Assembly (NCBI RefSeq): GCF_021531495.1
Contig: NZ_JADYTY010000002.1
Coordinates: 79,679-143,678 of the forward strand
Direction: 5' to 3'
Source: Anaerovibrio lipolyticus
Lineage (GTDB): Bacteria; Bacillota; Negativicutes; Selenomonadales; Selenomonadaceae
Length of the DNA stretch: 64,000 nt
Numbering within the stretch: position 1 is the stretch's first letter; the number at the start of each line of letters is the position of its first letter. Below, piece after piece: positions 26,638 to 36,549 of this stretch. The notes under the pieces were generated by a model. That model was not told the DNA's origin, ran no database searches, and was given only the letters and a program-made list of their open reading frames with translations. A program made the translations under genes and the position numbers.

Positions 26638-28155
26638 TTACCTCAGCAACAACTCCGCTAATTTTTCAATACTAGCAGGCTCAATATCATCAGGCACACT
26701 CTGACCGTTAGTCAAATAGGACAAAGCTGCCTTACGTCTATGCAAAATATTCAAGATTATGCCATGAGTCTTGGTTTCATCCACCTTGGTAAAAATCACC
26801 CTGTCTGGCTTGCACAAGGAGAAATTATCCAAAAGCTCCAATCCATCACTGGTCTTAGTGGTAGCACTCATAACCAGATGCTTTTCAATATCAGCATCTA
26901 TATTCAACAGTTCGCTAAGCTCCTTCATCTGGTAAGCATTGTACTGACTTCTACCAGCTGTATCCAGTAAAATAAGCTGCTTGTCCCGATGCTTTTCAAT
27001 AGCCTCCTGAAGTGCCTGTGGATTGTAAACAATTTCCAAAGGCAAGCCCAGAATATCAGAATAAGTTTTCAGCTGCTCCACAGCAGAAATACGATAGGTA
27101 TCTGCTGTAATCAAAGCCACCTTGGCCCCTTCTTCCAGAACAAATTTAGCAGCAATCTTGGCTAGAGTTGTAGTTTTGCCTACACCAGTAGGACCTATCA
27201 AAGCCACAATCTTTGGCTTGTCGGAATACAGAGTAATGCCATTGGCGATTCGAATTGCCTTGCGAACATATTTCTCCAAGGCTTTCAATGCCTTGATAGA
27301 ATTCTGAGGCGCCAAGATCTCTGTGCCGTTCAACTTGGAAATCATATCCTCCAAAACATGCTGACTGATTCCCTGAGCCTCCATAGCTCGCTGCAAATTA
27401 GGTATGCCACCTGCTTCATCCCTGTTGCGGCTCATTTCCACCAGCATAGATTTCATTTCCTCCAGCTGGTTCTGCAAATCCAAAATTTCCTGTTCCTTAA
27501 CATCCAAATCAGTAGCATCTTCAGAAGCCGTCACCGTATCCCTATCCTGTGACAATGATTCTGGCGCCACTTTCATAGGCTCAGCCAACTCCTCCTTGAC
27601 CACTGGCTGTTCTACCCCAGAATTCACATCAACAGCTGGTTGCACAGGGACAACTTGCTTATTAACAACTGGTTGATCTGACAACTGCTGTGGCAATGTT
27701 CCAGAAGCACTTTCCCCTGATTCGACCTGCTCCTGCGCTTTATTGACACTAGCTAGCACCTCACCAAAGGTGGGACTAGGGGTATTCTGTGCCATAGCAT
27801 GACTAATAGCCTCTATGGTGCCTGCCGTCTGATACTGGCTTACCATATTTCGTGGCGTAAAATTCCCTGTAGGCTGTGGCTCTGGTGCAGAATTTCTGCT
27901 GGCTCTAGCTGCCGCTGCCGCCTGCAATACCGCCTCTGAGGCAGCACCAGTATCCATAGCAGGCTTCTGCTCCTTTACTACTGGCTCGTCCTCAATAGCT
28001 GCAATAACCTCCACAATTTCCTTGGCATGAAATCCCAAGATACCGCCCTTTTTGATTTTGTTTGTATGAAGAATTACTGCATCTACTCCCAGCTCTGACT
28101 TAACATTAGCCATAGCCTCCTTGAGAGTAGGTGCCTTAAAGCTCTTTATCTGCAT
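26638..28155 (-). CDS. flhF: Flagellar placement SRP-type GTPase FlhF
   Basis: The 505-residue protein has a short conserved N-terminus (MQIKSFKAPTLKEAM...LGVDAVILHTNKIKKGG), a long disordered Ala/Glu/Pro-rich B region (about 60-240), and an SRP GTPase NG domain with GPTGVGKTTTLAKIAA, DTYRISAVEQLK, DTAGRS and FTKVDETKTHG. It recruits early flagellar parts to the membrane. It follows flhA without a gap. Confidence 0.95.
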   Translation of the reverse strand: MQIKSFKAPTLKEAMANVKSELGVDAVILHTNKIKKGGILGFHAKEIVEVIAAIEDEPVVKEQKPAMDTGAASEAVLQAAAAARASRNSAPEPQPTGNFTPRNMVSQYQTAGTIEAISHAMAQNTPSPTFGEVLASVNKAQEQVESGESASGTLPQQLSDQPVVNKQVVPVQPAVDVNSGVEQPVVKEELAEPMKVAPESLSQDRDTVTASEDATDLDVKEQEILDLQNQLEEMKSMLVEMSRNRDEAGGIPNLQRAMEAQGISQHVLEDMISKLNGTEILAPQNSIKALKALEKYVRKAIRIANGITLYSDKPKIVALIGPTGVGKTTTLAKIAAKFVLEEGAKVALITADTYRISAVEQLKTYSDILGLPLEIVYNPQALQEAIEKHRDKQLILLDTAGRSQYNAYQMKELSELLNIDADIEKHLVMSATTKTSDGLELLDNFSLCKPDRVIFTKVDETKTHGIILNILHRRKAALSYLTNGQSVPDDIEPASIEKLAELLLR

Positions 28156-30228
28156 TTATAACTTCACCACCCCTATAATCTGAATCTCAACAGACTGATC
28201 AATCTCCGCATGTGACAGAACAATAATTCCTGGCACAGAACGCTCTACCAGCTTTCTAAAATACAAACGCACAGTAGGGCTGGTCAAGGCAATTGGCTGA
28301 TAACCCATATCTGTCAGCTTTTGCAACTCCTTGGTAAGAGAGTTCAGCAGCTTCTGCATGGTGTCAGGATCCAGGCTGACATAGGAACCTCGCTCTGTTC
28401 TCTGCACAGCTCCTGCAATCCTGTTTTCAATAGCAGGGTCCAAGGTAATACAGGTCAGCTGATTGTTCTGAGTATATTGCTGGGTAATCTGTCTTGCCAT
28501 AGCATGACGTACATACTCTGTCAATATTTCAGTATCCTTGGTGGCCTGAGCATAATCTGCCAATACTTCCAAAATAGTAGTCATATCTCTGATAGACACC
28601 CGCTCCCTAAGCAGGTTAGCCAAAACCTTCTGAATATCTCCCACACCCAAAAGATCTGGCACCACCTCGTCCACAAGGGATGGATTGGTTTTCTTAGCAT
28701 TATCAATAAGATTCTGAGTTTCCTGACGTCCCAGTATTTCATCAGCATGAGCCTTGATAACCTCTGTAAGATGGGTAGCCAATACGGATACAGCATCTAC
28801 CACAGTATAGCCATTTAGCTCAGCCTGTTCTCTGGAAGCCTCTGGAATCCACAAAGCTGGCAGGCCAAAGGCTGGTTCAATAGTATCAATACCCTGAATT
28901 TCTTCAAATACAGTACCAGAATTCATAGCCAAATAATGATCTAAAAGCAACTCGCCCTTGGCTATCTCAACACCTTTGAGTTTAATAATATAGGCATTAG
29001 GCTTAATCTGAATATTATCTCTAATTCTAATGGTTGGTACCACCAGTCCTAGTTCCAAAGCGCACTGGCGTCTGATCATCACAATACGATCCAGCAAATC
29101 GCCGCCCTGACCGGTATCAACCAAAGGTATCAAGCTGTAGCCAATCTCCAGCTCCATGGGATCTACCTGCAACAGAGAAACAATATTTTCCGGCTTGTTG
29201 GCCTCTGTTTTTGTCTTTTCCTTTTTCTCCACCACAGCAGTTTCCTGTACCTTTTTGTCTCCATTAGAAATCTGACGACCAATGAGGCCACAGACAGCAG
29301 CCAAAATGGCAAAAGGAGCTCCTGGCAAACCTGGCACACAGGCCATAGCCAATAGTACGCCACAGACAATGTAGAAAACTCTTGGCTTAGCTCCCAGCTG
29401 ATGAATCAAATCATAACCCAAATTGCTTTCGGAAGCAGCTCTAGTAACAATAATACCGGTAGCTGTAGAAATCAACAGGGCAGGAATCTGATTTACCAAG
29501 CCCTCACCTACAGTCAACAGTGTGTAGTTCTGCAGAGCCTGCTCCACTGTCATATTACGCTGTACCATACCGATGACAAAACCACCAGTAATGTTGATGA
29601 TAATGATAATAATTGCCGCAATGGCATCGCCCTTAACGAATTTGCTGGCACCATCCATAGCACCGTAGAAATCAGCCTCTCGCTGAATCTTTTTACGCCG
29701 CTCACTAGCTTCAGCATCTGTAATAGCACCCTGATTCAAATCCGCATCAATAGCCATCTGCTTACCAGGCATAGCATCCAAGGTAAAACGGGCAGATACC
29801 TCAGCTACACGCTCAGCACCCTTGGTGATAACCAGGAACTGAATGATAATCAGAATAACGAAGATAATGAAACCTACAACTGCATTACCACCAACTACAA
29901 AATTACCGAAGGAACTAATAACCTCTCCTGCATAGCCCTCCAGTAGAATAAGTCGTGTTGAGGAAACATTCAGCGCCAAGCGAAATAAGGTGGTAATCAA
30001 CAACAAGGAAGGAAATACGGAAAGATCCAGAGCCTCCACATTGTAGATTGCGCTCATTACTACCACCAGTGCCAGAGTAATATTCATACACAGCAGCAAA
30101 TCCAGCAATATTGTAGGCAACGGAATAATCATCATAACAACAATGGTTACGATGCCTACTGCTATCATTACGTCGCTATATTTTTTTACAAAGCCGATCT
30201 TGCCGGCAGTCATTTCAGGTGCAGCCAT
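28156..30228 (-). CDS. flhA: Flagellar export gate protein FlhA
   Basis: The 690-residue protein has eight predicted N-terminal membrane helices (to about 330), the FHIPEP-type cytoplasmic loop sequence including RVAEVSARFTLDAMPGKQMAIDADLN, and a large C-terminal cytoplasmic domain that binds chaperone-substrate complexes. It energises the type III export gate by the proton gradient. It is full length for the family. Confidence 0.97.
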   Translation of the reverse strand: MAAPEMTAGKIGFVKKYSDVMIAVGIVTIVVMMIIPLPTILLDLLLCMNITLALVVVMSAIYNVEALDLSVFPSLLLITTLFRLALNVSSTRLILLEGYAGEVISSFGNFVVGGNAVVGFIIFVILIIIQFLVITKGAERVAEVSARFTLDAMPGKQMAIDADLNQGAITDAEASERRKKIQREADFYGAMDGASKFVKGDAIAAIIIIIINITGGFVIGMVQRNMTVEQALQNYTLLTVGEGLVNQIPALLISTATGIIVTRAASESNLGYDLIHQLGAKPRVFYIVCGVLLAMACVPGLPGAPFAILAAVCGLIGRQISNGDKKVQETAVVEKKEKTKTEANKPENIVSLLQVDPMELEIGYSLIPLVDTGQGGDLLDRIVMIRRQCALELGLVVPTIRIRDNIQIKPNAYIIKLKGVEIAKGELLLDHYLAMNSGTVFEEIQGIDTIEPAFGLPALWIPEASREQAELNGYTVVDAVSVLATHLTEVIKAHADEILGRQETQNLIDNAKKTNPSLVDEVVPDLLGVGDIQKVLANLLRERVSIRDMTTILEVLADYAQATKDTEILTEYVRHAMARQITQQYTQNNQLTCITLDPAIENRIAGAVQRTERGSYVSLDPDTMQKLLNSLTKELQKLTDMGYQPIALTSPTVRLYFRKLVERSVPGIIVLSHAEIDQSVEIQIIGVVKL

Positions 30229-30255
30229 ATTCTATCTCCTGACACTTTTCATATT

Positions 30256-31344
30256 CTATGCATAACGCCTTCTATGGCGATGTTTAAGCTTGTATACATA
30301 TGCCAAAACCTCTGCCACTGCCTTGAACAGTTCCTGAGGCACACTGCCTCCCACCTCAACTGCAGCATAGAGGGCTCTGGCCAAAGGCTTGTTTTCCACA
30401 ATAGGAACCCTATTATCTCTGGCAATGCCCTTAATTTTTTGTGCCACCGCATCCTGGCCCTTGGCCAGCACCACTGGCGCCGTCATGCCGCTTTCGTATT
30501 TCAAGGCCACGGCAAAATGAGTAGGGTTGGTGATAATAACATCCGCCTTGGGCACCTCCTGCATCATTCTGGACATAGCCATCTGACGCTGCTTCTGGCG
30601 AATCTTACCTTTAATCTGAGGATCACCTTCCTGCTGTTTGAATTCCTCCTTAACCTCCTGTTTACTCATTTTCAAATCCTGATTGTTCTGCCATTTCTGA
30701 TACATAAAATCCAGAACAGCCATAATCATAAACAGGCCGATAATCTTGAAGGCCAAATCAAAAACTATATCTGACACCTTGGCTGCTCCGGAGAAAATAT
30801 CCGTAAAAATCAGCTTCGGCATCTGAAACAGCTCATCGGCTAAATAAATATAGACCAATGAACCGATAATGGCAATCTTAAACAATGACTTTACCAGTTC
30901 CACCAGAGAACGCTTGGAAAAAATTCTCCCAAAACCGCTGATAGGATTTAACCTGCCAGGATTAAAGCTGAGCTTCTCCGTGGAAAAATTAAAGCCCACC
31001 TGAGCCACATTCATGGCCAGGCCAATAATCATAATAAAGACCATCAAGGGCATGGCTGTTTTGGCCAGCAAAATCACTATGCCAATAAACAGCTGCATAA
31101 TGGATTCCTCGTTTACATCGAAATTCAGATTACCGAAAATGTAAACAGTATAATTCATAACCTCCTCCACCGCTGTGGAGCCTAACATTTTCAGTACGAA
31201 AAATCCCGCCAATAGCACAAAGGCAGCACTGATTTCCTGACTGCGGCCCACCTGGCCTTTTTTCAGAGCATCCTGCTTGCGCTTAGCCGTTGGTTCCTCT
31301 GTTTTCTCACCAGCAAAAAGCTGTAAATCAAAAACAAAATCCAC
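30256..31344 (-). CDS. flhB: Flagellar export switch protein FlhB
   Basis: The roughly 362-residue protein has four membrane helices and the autocleavage site NPTH in IITNPTHFAVALKY, whose cleavage switches export from hook to filament substrates. The N-terminus (DFDLQLFA-like, EEPTAKRKQDALKKGQV) is typical. I prefer GTG 31344 as start, because the in-frame extension upstream overlaps the 3' end of fliR. Confidence 0.95.
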   Translation of the reverse strand: MDFVFDLQLFAGEKTEEPTAKRKQDALKKGQVGRSQEISAAFVLLAGFFVLKMLGSTAVEEVMNYTVYIFGNLNFDVNEESIMQLFIGIVILLAKTAMPLMVFIMIIGLAMNVAQVGFNFSTEKLSFNPGRLNPISGFGRIFSKRSLVELVKSLFKIAIIGSLVYIYLADELFQMPKLIFTDIFSGAAKVSDIVFDLAFKIIGLFMIMAVLDFMYQKWQNNQDLKMSKQEVKEEFKQQEGDPQIKGKIRQKQRQMAMSRMMQEVPKADVIITNPTHFAVALKYESGMTAPVVLAKGQDAVAQKIKGIARDNRVPIVENKPLARALYAAVEVGGSVPQELFKAVAEVLAYVYKLKHRHRRRYA

Positions 31345-31375
31345 CTGGCCACTGCCTCTGTCTTTATTGTCTTTT

Positions 31376-32158
31376 CTATTGTAATGCCCGTAGGGCAATG
31401 GAAATATTGCCATACATTTCATTGAACAACACATCCAAAAACATCACATAAAAAGGCATAATCACTGCAACAGTAAAAATACCTATCACAATCTGCATGG
31501 GAATACCTACCACAAATATATTCATCTGAGGCATAGTTCTAGCCAATACACCTAAAGATACGTTAGTCAACAGAATAGAAAAGGTTAATGGCATGGCAAT
31601 TTTCATGCCTGTTACAAAAATCCCAGCGGTAAAATCTGTTATCAAGGTAGCAATATCCGTATTGAAATTCACTCCCAGCAAGGGAATGGAATCCACACTG
31701 CCTACCACAGCCGCCAAAAGCATATGATGCCCATTAGTGACCACAAAAACTATCAAGGTAAGATAATATAAGAAGCTGCCAATCAGAGGATTTTGCTGAT
31801 TGGAGGTAGGGTCCATCTCATTAACCACCGCAAAACCTGCCTGTAAATCCATAATTTTACCAGCCATATTCACAGACATCATAGCCACATAGGCCACAAA
31901 GCCAATCAGCCAGCCTATAAACAGCTCTGACACTACAGCCAGAGTATACCCCAATATGGATACAGGCGCTGTCACTGCCATCTTGGCATCCACCACGGGA
32001 AAAAGCACCAAGGTAATGGCAAAGGCTATGCCTGCTCGAAAATAAATCGGAATATTTTGACTGCCCCAAAAGGGTGCAATCAGAAACAGCCCGCTGACTC
32101 TGGTCATCAAAAGCAGAAATACCGCTGCGTGATTCTGCAGCAATTCATAAAAATCCAC
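31376..32158 (-). CDS. fliR: Flagellar export gate protein FliR
   Basis: The 260-residue membrane protein has about six helices and joins FliP and FliQ in the export gate helix assembly. Typical segments include MTRVSGLFLIAPFWGSQNIP and the C-terminal VGIPMQIVIGIF. The start is GTG 32158, preceded by AGAGGTGG; more upstream codons would overlap fliQ. Confidence 0.95.
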   Translation of the reverse strand: MDFYELLQNHAAVFLLLMTRVSGLFLIAPFWGSQNIPIYFRAGIAFAITLVLFPVVDAKMAVTAPVSILGYTLAVVSELFIGWLIGFVAYVAMMSVNMAGKIMDLQAGFAVVNEMDPTSNQQNPLIGSFLYYLTLIVFVVTNGHHMLLAAVVGSVDSIPLLGVNFNTDIATLITDFTAGIFVTGMKIAMPLTFSILLTNVSLGVLARTMPQMNIFVVGIPMQIVIGIFTVAVIMPFYVMFLDVLFNEMYGNISIALRALQ

Positions 32159-32169
32159 AGCGCCACCTC

Positions 32170-32439
32170 TTAGCCTATGTAATAAGGCAGATTTACCAAG
32201 ACATTGGTTACATACTCCACCATAAGCCTCAGCATCCAAGGGCCAAAAATCAATATGGCCACAAAAACGGCCACAATCTTTGGAATAAAGGCCAAGGTCT
32301 GCTCCTGAATGGAAGTAGTAGCCTGAAAAATGCTGACTGCCAGACCTACCAGCAAGCCAAGCCCCAGCATCGGTGCAGAAATAATCAACACCATCCGCAG
32401 GGCCTCCTGTGCCATCTGTATTACTAAATCACCTGACAT
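32170..32439 (-). CDS. fliQ: Flagellar export gate protein FliQ
   Basis: An 89-residue protein with two membrane helices and the family sequence VGLAVSIFQATTSIQEQTLAFIPK. It forms the lower part of the FliPQR gate. It lies 14 nt downstream of fliP. Confidence 0.96.
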   Translation of the reverse strand: MSGDLVIQMAQEALRMVLIISAPMLGLGLLVGLAVSIFQATTSIQEQTLAFIPKIVAVFVAILIFGPWMLRLMVEYVTNVLVNLPYYIG

Positions 32440-32453
32440 ATACCCACCTGTTT

Positions 32454-33224
32454 CTACTTAAAGCTGATAATCAAGGACTTAATCAAAAGATGCCAGCCGT
32501 CTACCATAACAAAAAGCAATATCTTGAAAGGCAGAGAAATCATTACTGGCGGCAACATCATCATACCCATGGACATCAGGGTACTGGCCACAATCATATC
32601 AATAACAATAAATGGTACATATAACATAAAGCCTATCTGAAAGGCTGTTTTCAGCTCACTAATCATATAGGCAGGAATCAGAGTAAAGGTAGAAACCTCC
32701 TCGGGACCACTGGGTCTTGGACCATCTGCTAAATTTACAAATAGTGCCAAATCTGATTCCCTGGTTTGTTTGAACATAAACTCCCGAATAGGCTCTACTG
32801 TCCTGTCAATAGCCTCCTCCTGGGTTATCTGACCAGCCAAATAGGGCTGCAGACCGTTCTCATTGGCCTGACTCCAATAAGGAGCCATAATATAAAAGGT
32901 CAAAAACAAGGATAAGCCTATAATTACCATATTTGGCGGAGCTGTCTGGGTTGACAAAGCATTACGTAAAAAACCAAGCACCACAACAATTCTGATAAAG
33001 GCTGTTGTCATTATCAGAATCGAGGGTGCTATGGACAAGATTGTCAACACGGCCATCAGCTGCAGGGTAACTGCTACATCCTGTGGATTTTCTGATGAAC
33101 CGACATCAATATTTACATTTGGTATCAAGGGGGCTGCCGAAGCAGCATCCACCCACATAAAAGCTAATAGCAGAGCCATTATGCAAGGGCACAAAAGCCT
33201 CTGTACTCTGGTCACTATCTCCAC
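32454..33224 (-). CDS. fliP: Flagellar export gate protein FliP
   Basis: The roughly 256-residue protein begins with a signal-peptide-like helix ending in AASA, as FliP proteins usually do, followed by about four helices. The segments PSILIMTTAFIRIVVVLGFLRNA and TLIPAYMISELKTAFQIGF are diagnostic. The first GTG (33224) lies only 2 nt after a GGAG; a GTG at 33215 has better spacing, so the exact start is uncertain. Confidence 0.95.
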   Translation of the reverse strand: MEIVTRVQRLLCPCIMALLLAFMWVDAASAAPLIPNVNIDVGSSENPQDVAVTLQLMAVLTILSIAPSILIMTTAFIRIVVVLGFLRNALSTQTAPPNMVIIGLSLFLTFYIMAPYWSQANENGLQPYLAGQITQEEAIDRTVEPIREFMFKQTRESDLALFVNLADGPRPSGPEEVSTFTLIPAYMISELKTAFQIGFMLYVPFIVIDMIVASTLMSMGMMMLPPVMISLPFKILLFVMVDGWHLLIKSLIISFK

Positions 33225-33229
33225 AACTC

Positions 33230-33793
33230 CTATCCTCTGCGATTCAATCCCTCACGAAACAGAGACGGCACTCGCTTGGTCAACTCCTCCAGAGAGGACA
33301 ACTGACTAGCAAAGGCAGTATTATCTATAGGCTGTACCACAGCCTGACGTCTCAGCCGATCTATTTCTTCCGGGTCCTCAATCTCCCCCAACAGAGTAAT
33401 TTGCTGTTCTGTAACTCCCAGTAGCAAAAGCTTGTCAGCAATTTCTACCACACAGACAGATTTGTTTGGCCCTAGAGCCAAATGCTCCAATAATCGTCCT
33501 CCTGTAGATGTTGTGCGATTCTGGAAACGACCACTCAGAAATTTGGACGCAAAATAAGCCATGACAACCACAAAGGCAAATACAGCCACAAGGCTGACCA
33601 AATATGCCAATGTTGACCACCATGACATTTGAGAAGGTTTTGGATCTGTATTTTCATAGCCGGACAGATAGCCGCCACCTGAACCAGCCGTATCAGCAGC
33701 TGCCGCCAGACAATCTGGCGACAGTACTGAAAACACCAAAATTAAAATACATAGGACAGATGCCATGGAGTAAAAACGACTCCAGTTACTCAT
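33230..33793 (-). CDS. fliO: Flagellar export assembly protein FliO
   Basis: The 187-residue protein has an N-terminal signal-like helix, a periplasmic Gly/Ser-rich stretch, a second membrane helix (about 60-82) and a small cytoplasmic domain (GRLLEHLALGPNKSVCVVEIADKLLLLGVTEQQITLL) typical of FliO. It helps assemble FliP. The start codon overlaps the cheY stop by 1 nt. Confidence 0.9.
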   Translation of the reverse strand: MSNWSRFYSMASVLCILILVFSVLSPDCLAAAADTAGSGGGYLSGYENTDPKPSQMSWWSTLAYLVSLVAVFAFVVVMAYFASKFLSGRFQNRTTSTGGRLLEHLALGPNKSVCVVEIADKLLLLGVTEQQITLLGEIEDPEEIDRLRRQAVVQPIDNTAFASQLSSLEELTKRVPSLFREGLNRRG

Positions 33794-34155
33794 CAGCCGA
33801 CTGCTTTACGAACAGCCTCCAGTACGCGGTCTGGCTGGAAAGGCTTTACAATGAAGTCACGGGCACCTGCCTGAATTGCTTCAATAACCATAGCCTGCTG
33901 ACCCATAGCAGAGCACATAACGATCTTTGCATTAGGATCAACCTTCTTTATCTCCTTGACAGCACTAATGCCATCCATCTCAGGCATAGTAATATCCATG
34001 GTAGTCAAATCTGGCTTCAGCTCCTGGTACTTCTCCAATGCCTTCATACCATTCTCAGCCTCACCAACAACCTCATAACCGTTTTTAGTCAGGATATCCT
34101 TTACCATCATTCTCATGAACGCTGCGTCATCAACCACCAATACTCTAACTGCCAT
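33793..34155 (-). CDS. cheY: Chemotaxis response regulator CheY
   Basis: A 120-residue single receiver domain with acid residues Asp9 and Asp10, phosphorylated Asp54 (TMDITMP), and Lys104 in FIVKPF. CheY-P binds FliM/FliY to change rotation bias. It is between fliY and fliO, the Firmicute arrangement, and has its own promoter. Confidence 0.96.
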   Translation of the reverse strand: MAVRVLVVDDAAFMRMMVKDILTKNGYEVVGEAENGMKALEKYQELKPDLTTMDITMPEMDGISAVKEIKKVDPNAKIVMCSAMGQQAMVIEAIQAGARDFIVKPFQPDRVLEAVRKAVG

Positions 34156-34216
34156 TTGTCATCTCTCCTTGTCTATTTAACGTATAACAAGCTAAATTTC
34201 GTCTATAATCAATACC

Positions 34217-34245
34217 ATTGTACTTTAAACCTGAAAATTTTTCAA
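34217..34245 (-). promoter_or_regulatory. Internal promoter upstream of cheY
   Basis: TTGAAA and TACAAT spaced 17 nt on the minus strand, in the 111-nt gap between fliY and cheY, about 60 nt before the cheY start. Confidence 0.6.
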
Positions 34246-34266
34246 GTCCCAGTACGATTTGCTATC

Positions 34267-35514
34267 CTACAAAGACTGAACTCTTTCCATAGGACTTACT
34301 ATTTCTGTAATGCGGACACCAAAATTCTCATCAATAACTACAACCTCGCCCTTGGCCGTCAGCTGGCCATTAACATGAATGTCCACTGGCTCACCAGCCA
34401 GTTTGTCCAACTCAATAATAGAGCCAGTAGAAAATTCCAGAATCTCACGAATTGATTTTTTAGTGCGTCCCAGCTCAACAGTAACCTGCAGTGGAACATC
34501 CTGAATCAAGCTGATATTCGCTGCATTAACCTCTACTGGTTCATTGGTAAGAGGTGCAAACTGTGCATTCTGCACCGGTACTCCTGAAGATACCACATTA
34601 TTAGCATAAGCAGGAGGTGCATATACAGGCTGAGCCCCCATAGGCGGAGCCGTATACTGCGGCTGCTGCGGAGGAGCTGCATACTGAGGTGCTGCTGGCT
34701 GTGGAGCCGGTGCAGCTGGGGCTGGAGCTGCTGCTACTGGAGCAGGCTCTGGAGCCACTGGAGCTGGTGCAGGCTCTGGTGCTGGTGCTGGAGCTTCCTG
34801 AGCCTCAGCTTCTGCACCGCCTCCCATCAGGAAGGACACCATTTCCTTAGCCACATCCAAAGGAAGAATCTGCATGATTTCGCTGTCAATAAGGCCATCT
34901 ACCTCCATGCGGAAGCTGGTTTTTACCACTGGCTCATCATTGTTCACCAAATCTGTAATTTTATCTTCGGCCCCTAAATCAATAAGATTTACCTTTGGTG
35001 GGGAAATATCTATTTTTTTGTTAAACATGGTAGAGAGAGAGGTTGCCACTGTACCCATCATCTGGTTCATGGCCTCACCCACAGCACTCATATGAATATC
35101 AGTGAGCTCTTCCTGTGGATTTAATCCATCTCCACCCATCATCAAATCTGCAATAATAGAGGCATCAGAAGCCTGAATGGCCAGAATATTATTGCCATTG
35201 ATACCTATTACATAGCCTACTTCAACCACCAAGTAAGGCATTGGATACTGATTCTGAATCGTAGACATAGTATCCACACTTACAGTAGGAGTTGTAATAT
35301 TAACCTTATGTCCTAACAATACTGACAATGTTGTTGCAGCACTGCCCATAGAGATATTACCAATCTCACCCAGGGCATCCTTCTCCATACTGGACAGCAG
35401 ATCATCCGATAATACAGAAGAAGCTTCCTCATTAGATGCCGAATCACTGGCAGCAGGCTCTGATGTAGCGCCGTTCAGCAGCGCATCAATTTCCTCTTGC
35501 GTCAAATCAGCCAT
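34267..35514 (-). CDS. fliY: Flagellar motor switch phosphatase FliY (CheC-like plus FliN domain)
   Basis: The 415-residue protein starts with a CheY-P binding peptide (LTQEEIDALLNG), followed by a CheC-type phosphatase core with both active motifs (GEIGNISMGSAATT and AVGEAMNQMMGT), a Pro/Ala/Gln-rich linker of about 75 residues (AEAQEAPAPAPEPAPAPVAP...), and a C-terminal SpoA/FliN domain (VTVELGRTKKSIREILEF). It builds the C-ring and removes phosphate from CheY. The start ATG overlaps the fliM stop by 8 nt. Confidence 0.96.
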   Translation of the reverse strand: MADLTQEEIDALLNGATSEPAASDSASNEEASSVLSDDLLSSMEKDALGEIGNISMGSAATTLSVLLGHKVNITTPTVSVDTMSTIQNQYPMPYLVVEVGYVIGINGNNILAIQASDASIIADLMMGGDGLNPQEELTDIHMSAVGEAMNQMMGTVATSLSTMFNKKIDISPPKVNLIDLGAEDKITDLVNNDEPVVKTSFRMEVDGLIDSEIMQILPLDVAKEMVSFLMGGGAEAEAQEAPAPAPEPAPAPVAPEPAPVAAAPAPAAPAPQPAAPQYAAPPQQPQYTAPPMGAQPVYAPPAYANNVVSSGVPVQNAQFAPLTNEPVEVNAANISLIQDVPLQVTVELGRTKKSIREILEFSTGSIIELDKLAGEPVDIHVNGQLTAKGEVVVIDENFGVRITEIVSPMERVQSL

Positions 35515-36511
35515 TAGTATCTTCATCTCCTTCCGAAATTATTCTGGTAATCTGTACTGCTTTTTTATTGCCAGAGGTACCAGGACGGCAATAAAATTTT
35601 TCCATATTGCCTACTATACATTTTAATTCATCATCAACCTTGGTATCCATCTGTAGGACATCCCCATAGCTTAGGGACAGGAATTCCTGCAAGGTTATAT
35701 TAAATGCTCCCATCTGAATAATAACAGGAACCTGGGTATTATTCAGCTTACGTCGAATAATAGCCTCATGCTCAGGATTTTCCTCCTTAGTTACAGAGGC
35801 TGCCACCCAGAAGGTAGTTGTCAATTTCGACATAATAGGTTCCAACACCAGATAAGGAATACATATATTCATCAAGCCCTCTACAGGGCCGATTTTCATT
35901 TGCAAGGTGATAATAACCACCATATCGCTAGGGGGCACAATCTGAGCAAACTGAGGGTTTGACTCCATCGCCTCTATCTTTGGCATAAATTGCGCCACAT
36001 TGGCCCAAGCCTCCCGCAGATGGCTCATAGCCTTATCAAATACTCTGCGGATTACTGCCTCCTCTATCTCCGTCAATACTCTGGATTTGAGAGTATTCTC
36101 TCCCTGACCGCCAAAGACTCTGTCAATGATAGCAAAACAGATTCCTGTCTCAAATTCCATGATAATATTGCCCTTAAGAGGCGGTACAGCCAATATACCA
36201 ATTACTGATGGATTGGCTATGGACTGTACAAATTCCTGATATGTTGTCTGCTCTACCGAGGCAACCTCAACACTTACCAAAGCCCGCAAATAAGTGGACA
36301 GATAGGTGTTAAACAACCTGGCAAAGTTGTCATGCAGCATATTAAGGGTTCGAATCTGGTCCTTTGAGAATTTATCCGGTCTCTTGAAGTCATAGGTCTT
36401 AACCTTTTTCTGCTCTTCCTCAGCCTTCATCTCATCAGCACTAACCTCGCCTGTTGAAAAGGCCGCCAGCAGTTTATCTATCTCAGACTGGGATAATACA
36501 TCATCTGCCAA
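35507..36511 (-). CDS. fliM: Flagellar motor switch protein FliM
   Basis: The 334-residue C-ring protein has an N-terminal CheY-binding motif (LSQSEIDKLLAAF), the middle CheC-like domain without phosphatase residues, and a C-terminal SpoA domain (FNITLQEFLSLSYGDVLQMD). Length and order are standard. Confidence 0.96.
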   Translation of the reverse strand: MADDVLSQSEIDKLLAAFSTGEVSADEMKAEEEQKKVKTYDFKRPDKFSKDQIRTLNMLHDNFARLFNTYLSTYLRALVSVEVASVEQTTYQEFVQSIANPSVIGILAVPPLKGNIIMEFETGICFAIIDRVFGGQGENTLKSRVLTEIEEAVIRRVFDKAMSHLREAWANVAQFMPKIEAMESNPQFAQIVPPSDMVVIITLQMKIGPVEGLMNICIPYLVLEPIMSKLTTTFWVAASVTKEENPEHEAIIRRKLNNTQVPVIIQMGAFNITLQEFLSLSYGDVLQMDTKVDDELKCIVGNMEKFYCRPGTSGNKKAVQITRIISEGDEDTNG

Positions 36512-36549
36512 GCTTCATCCCCCTTTCCCATAAAATATATCTCATCTCA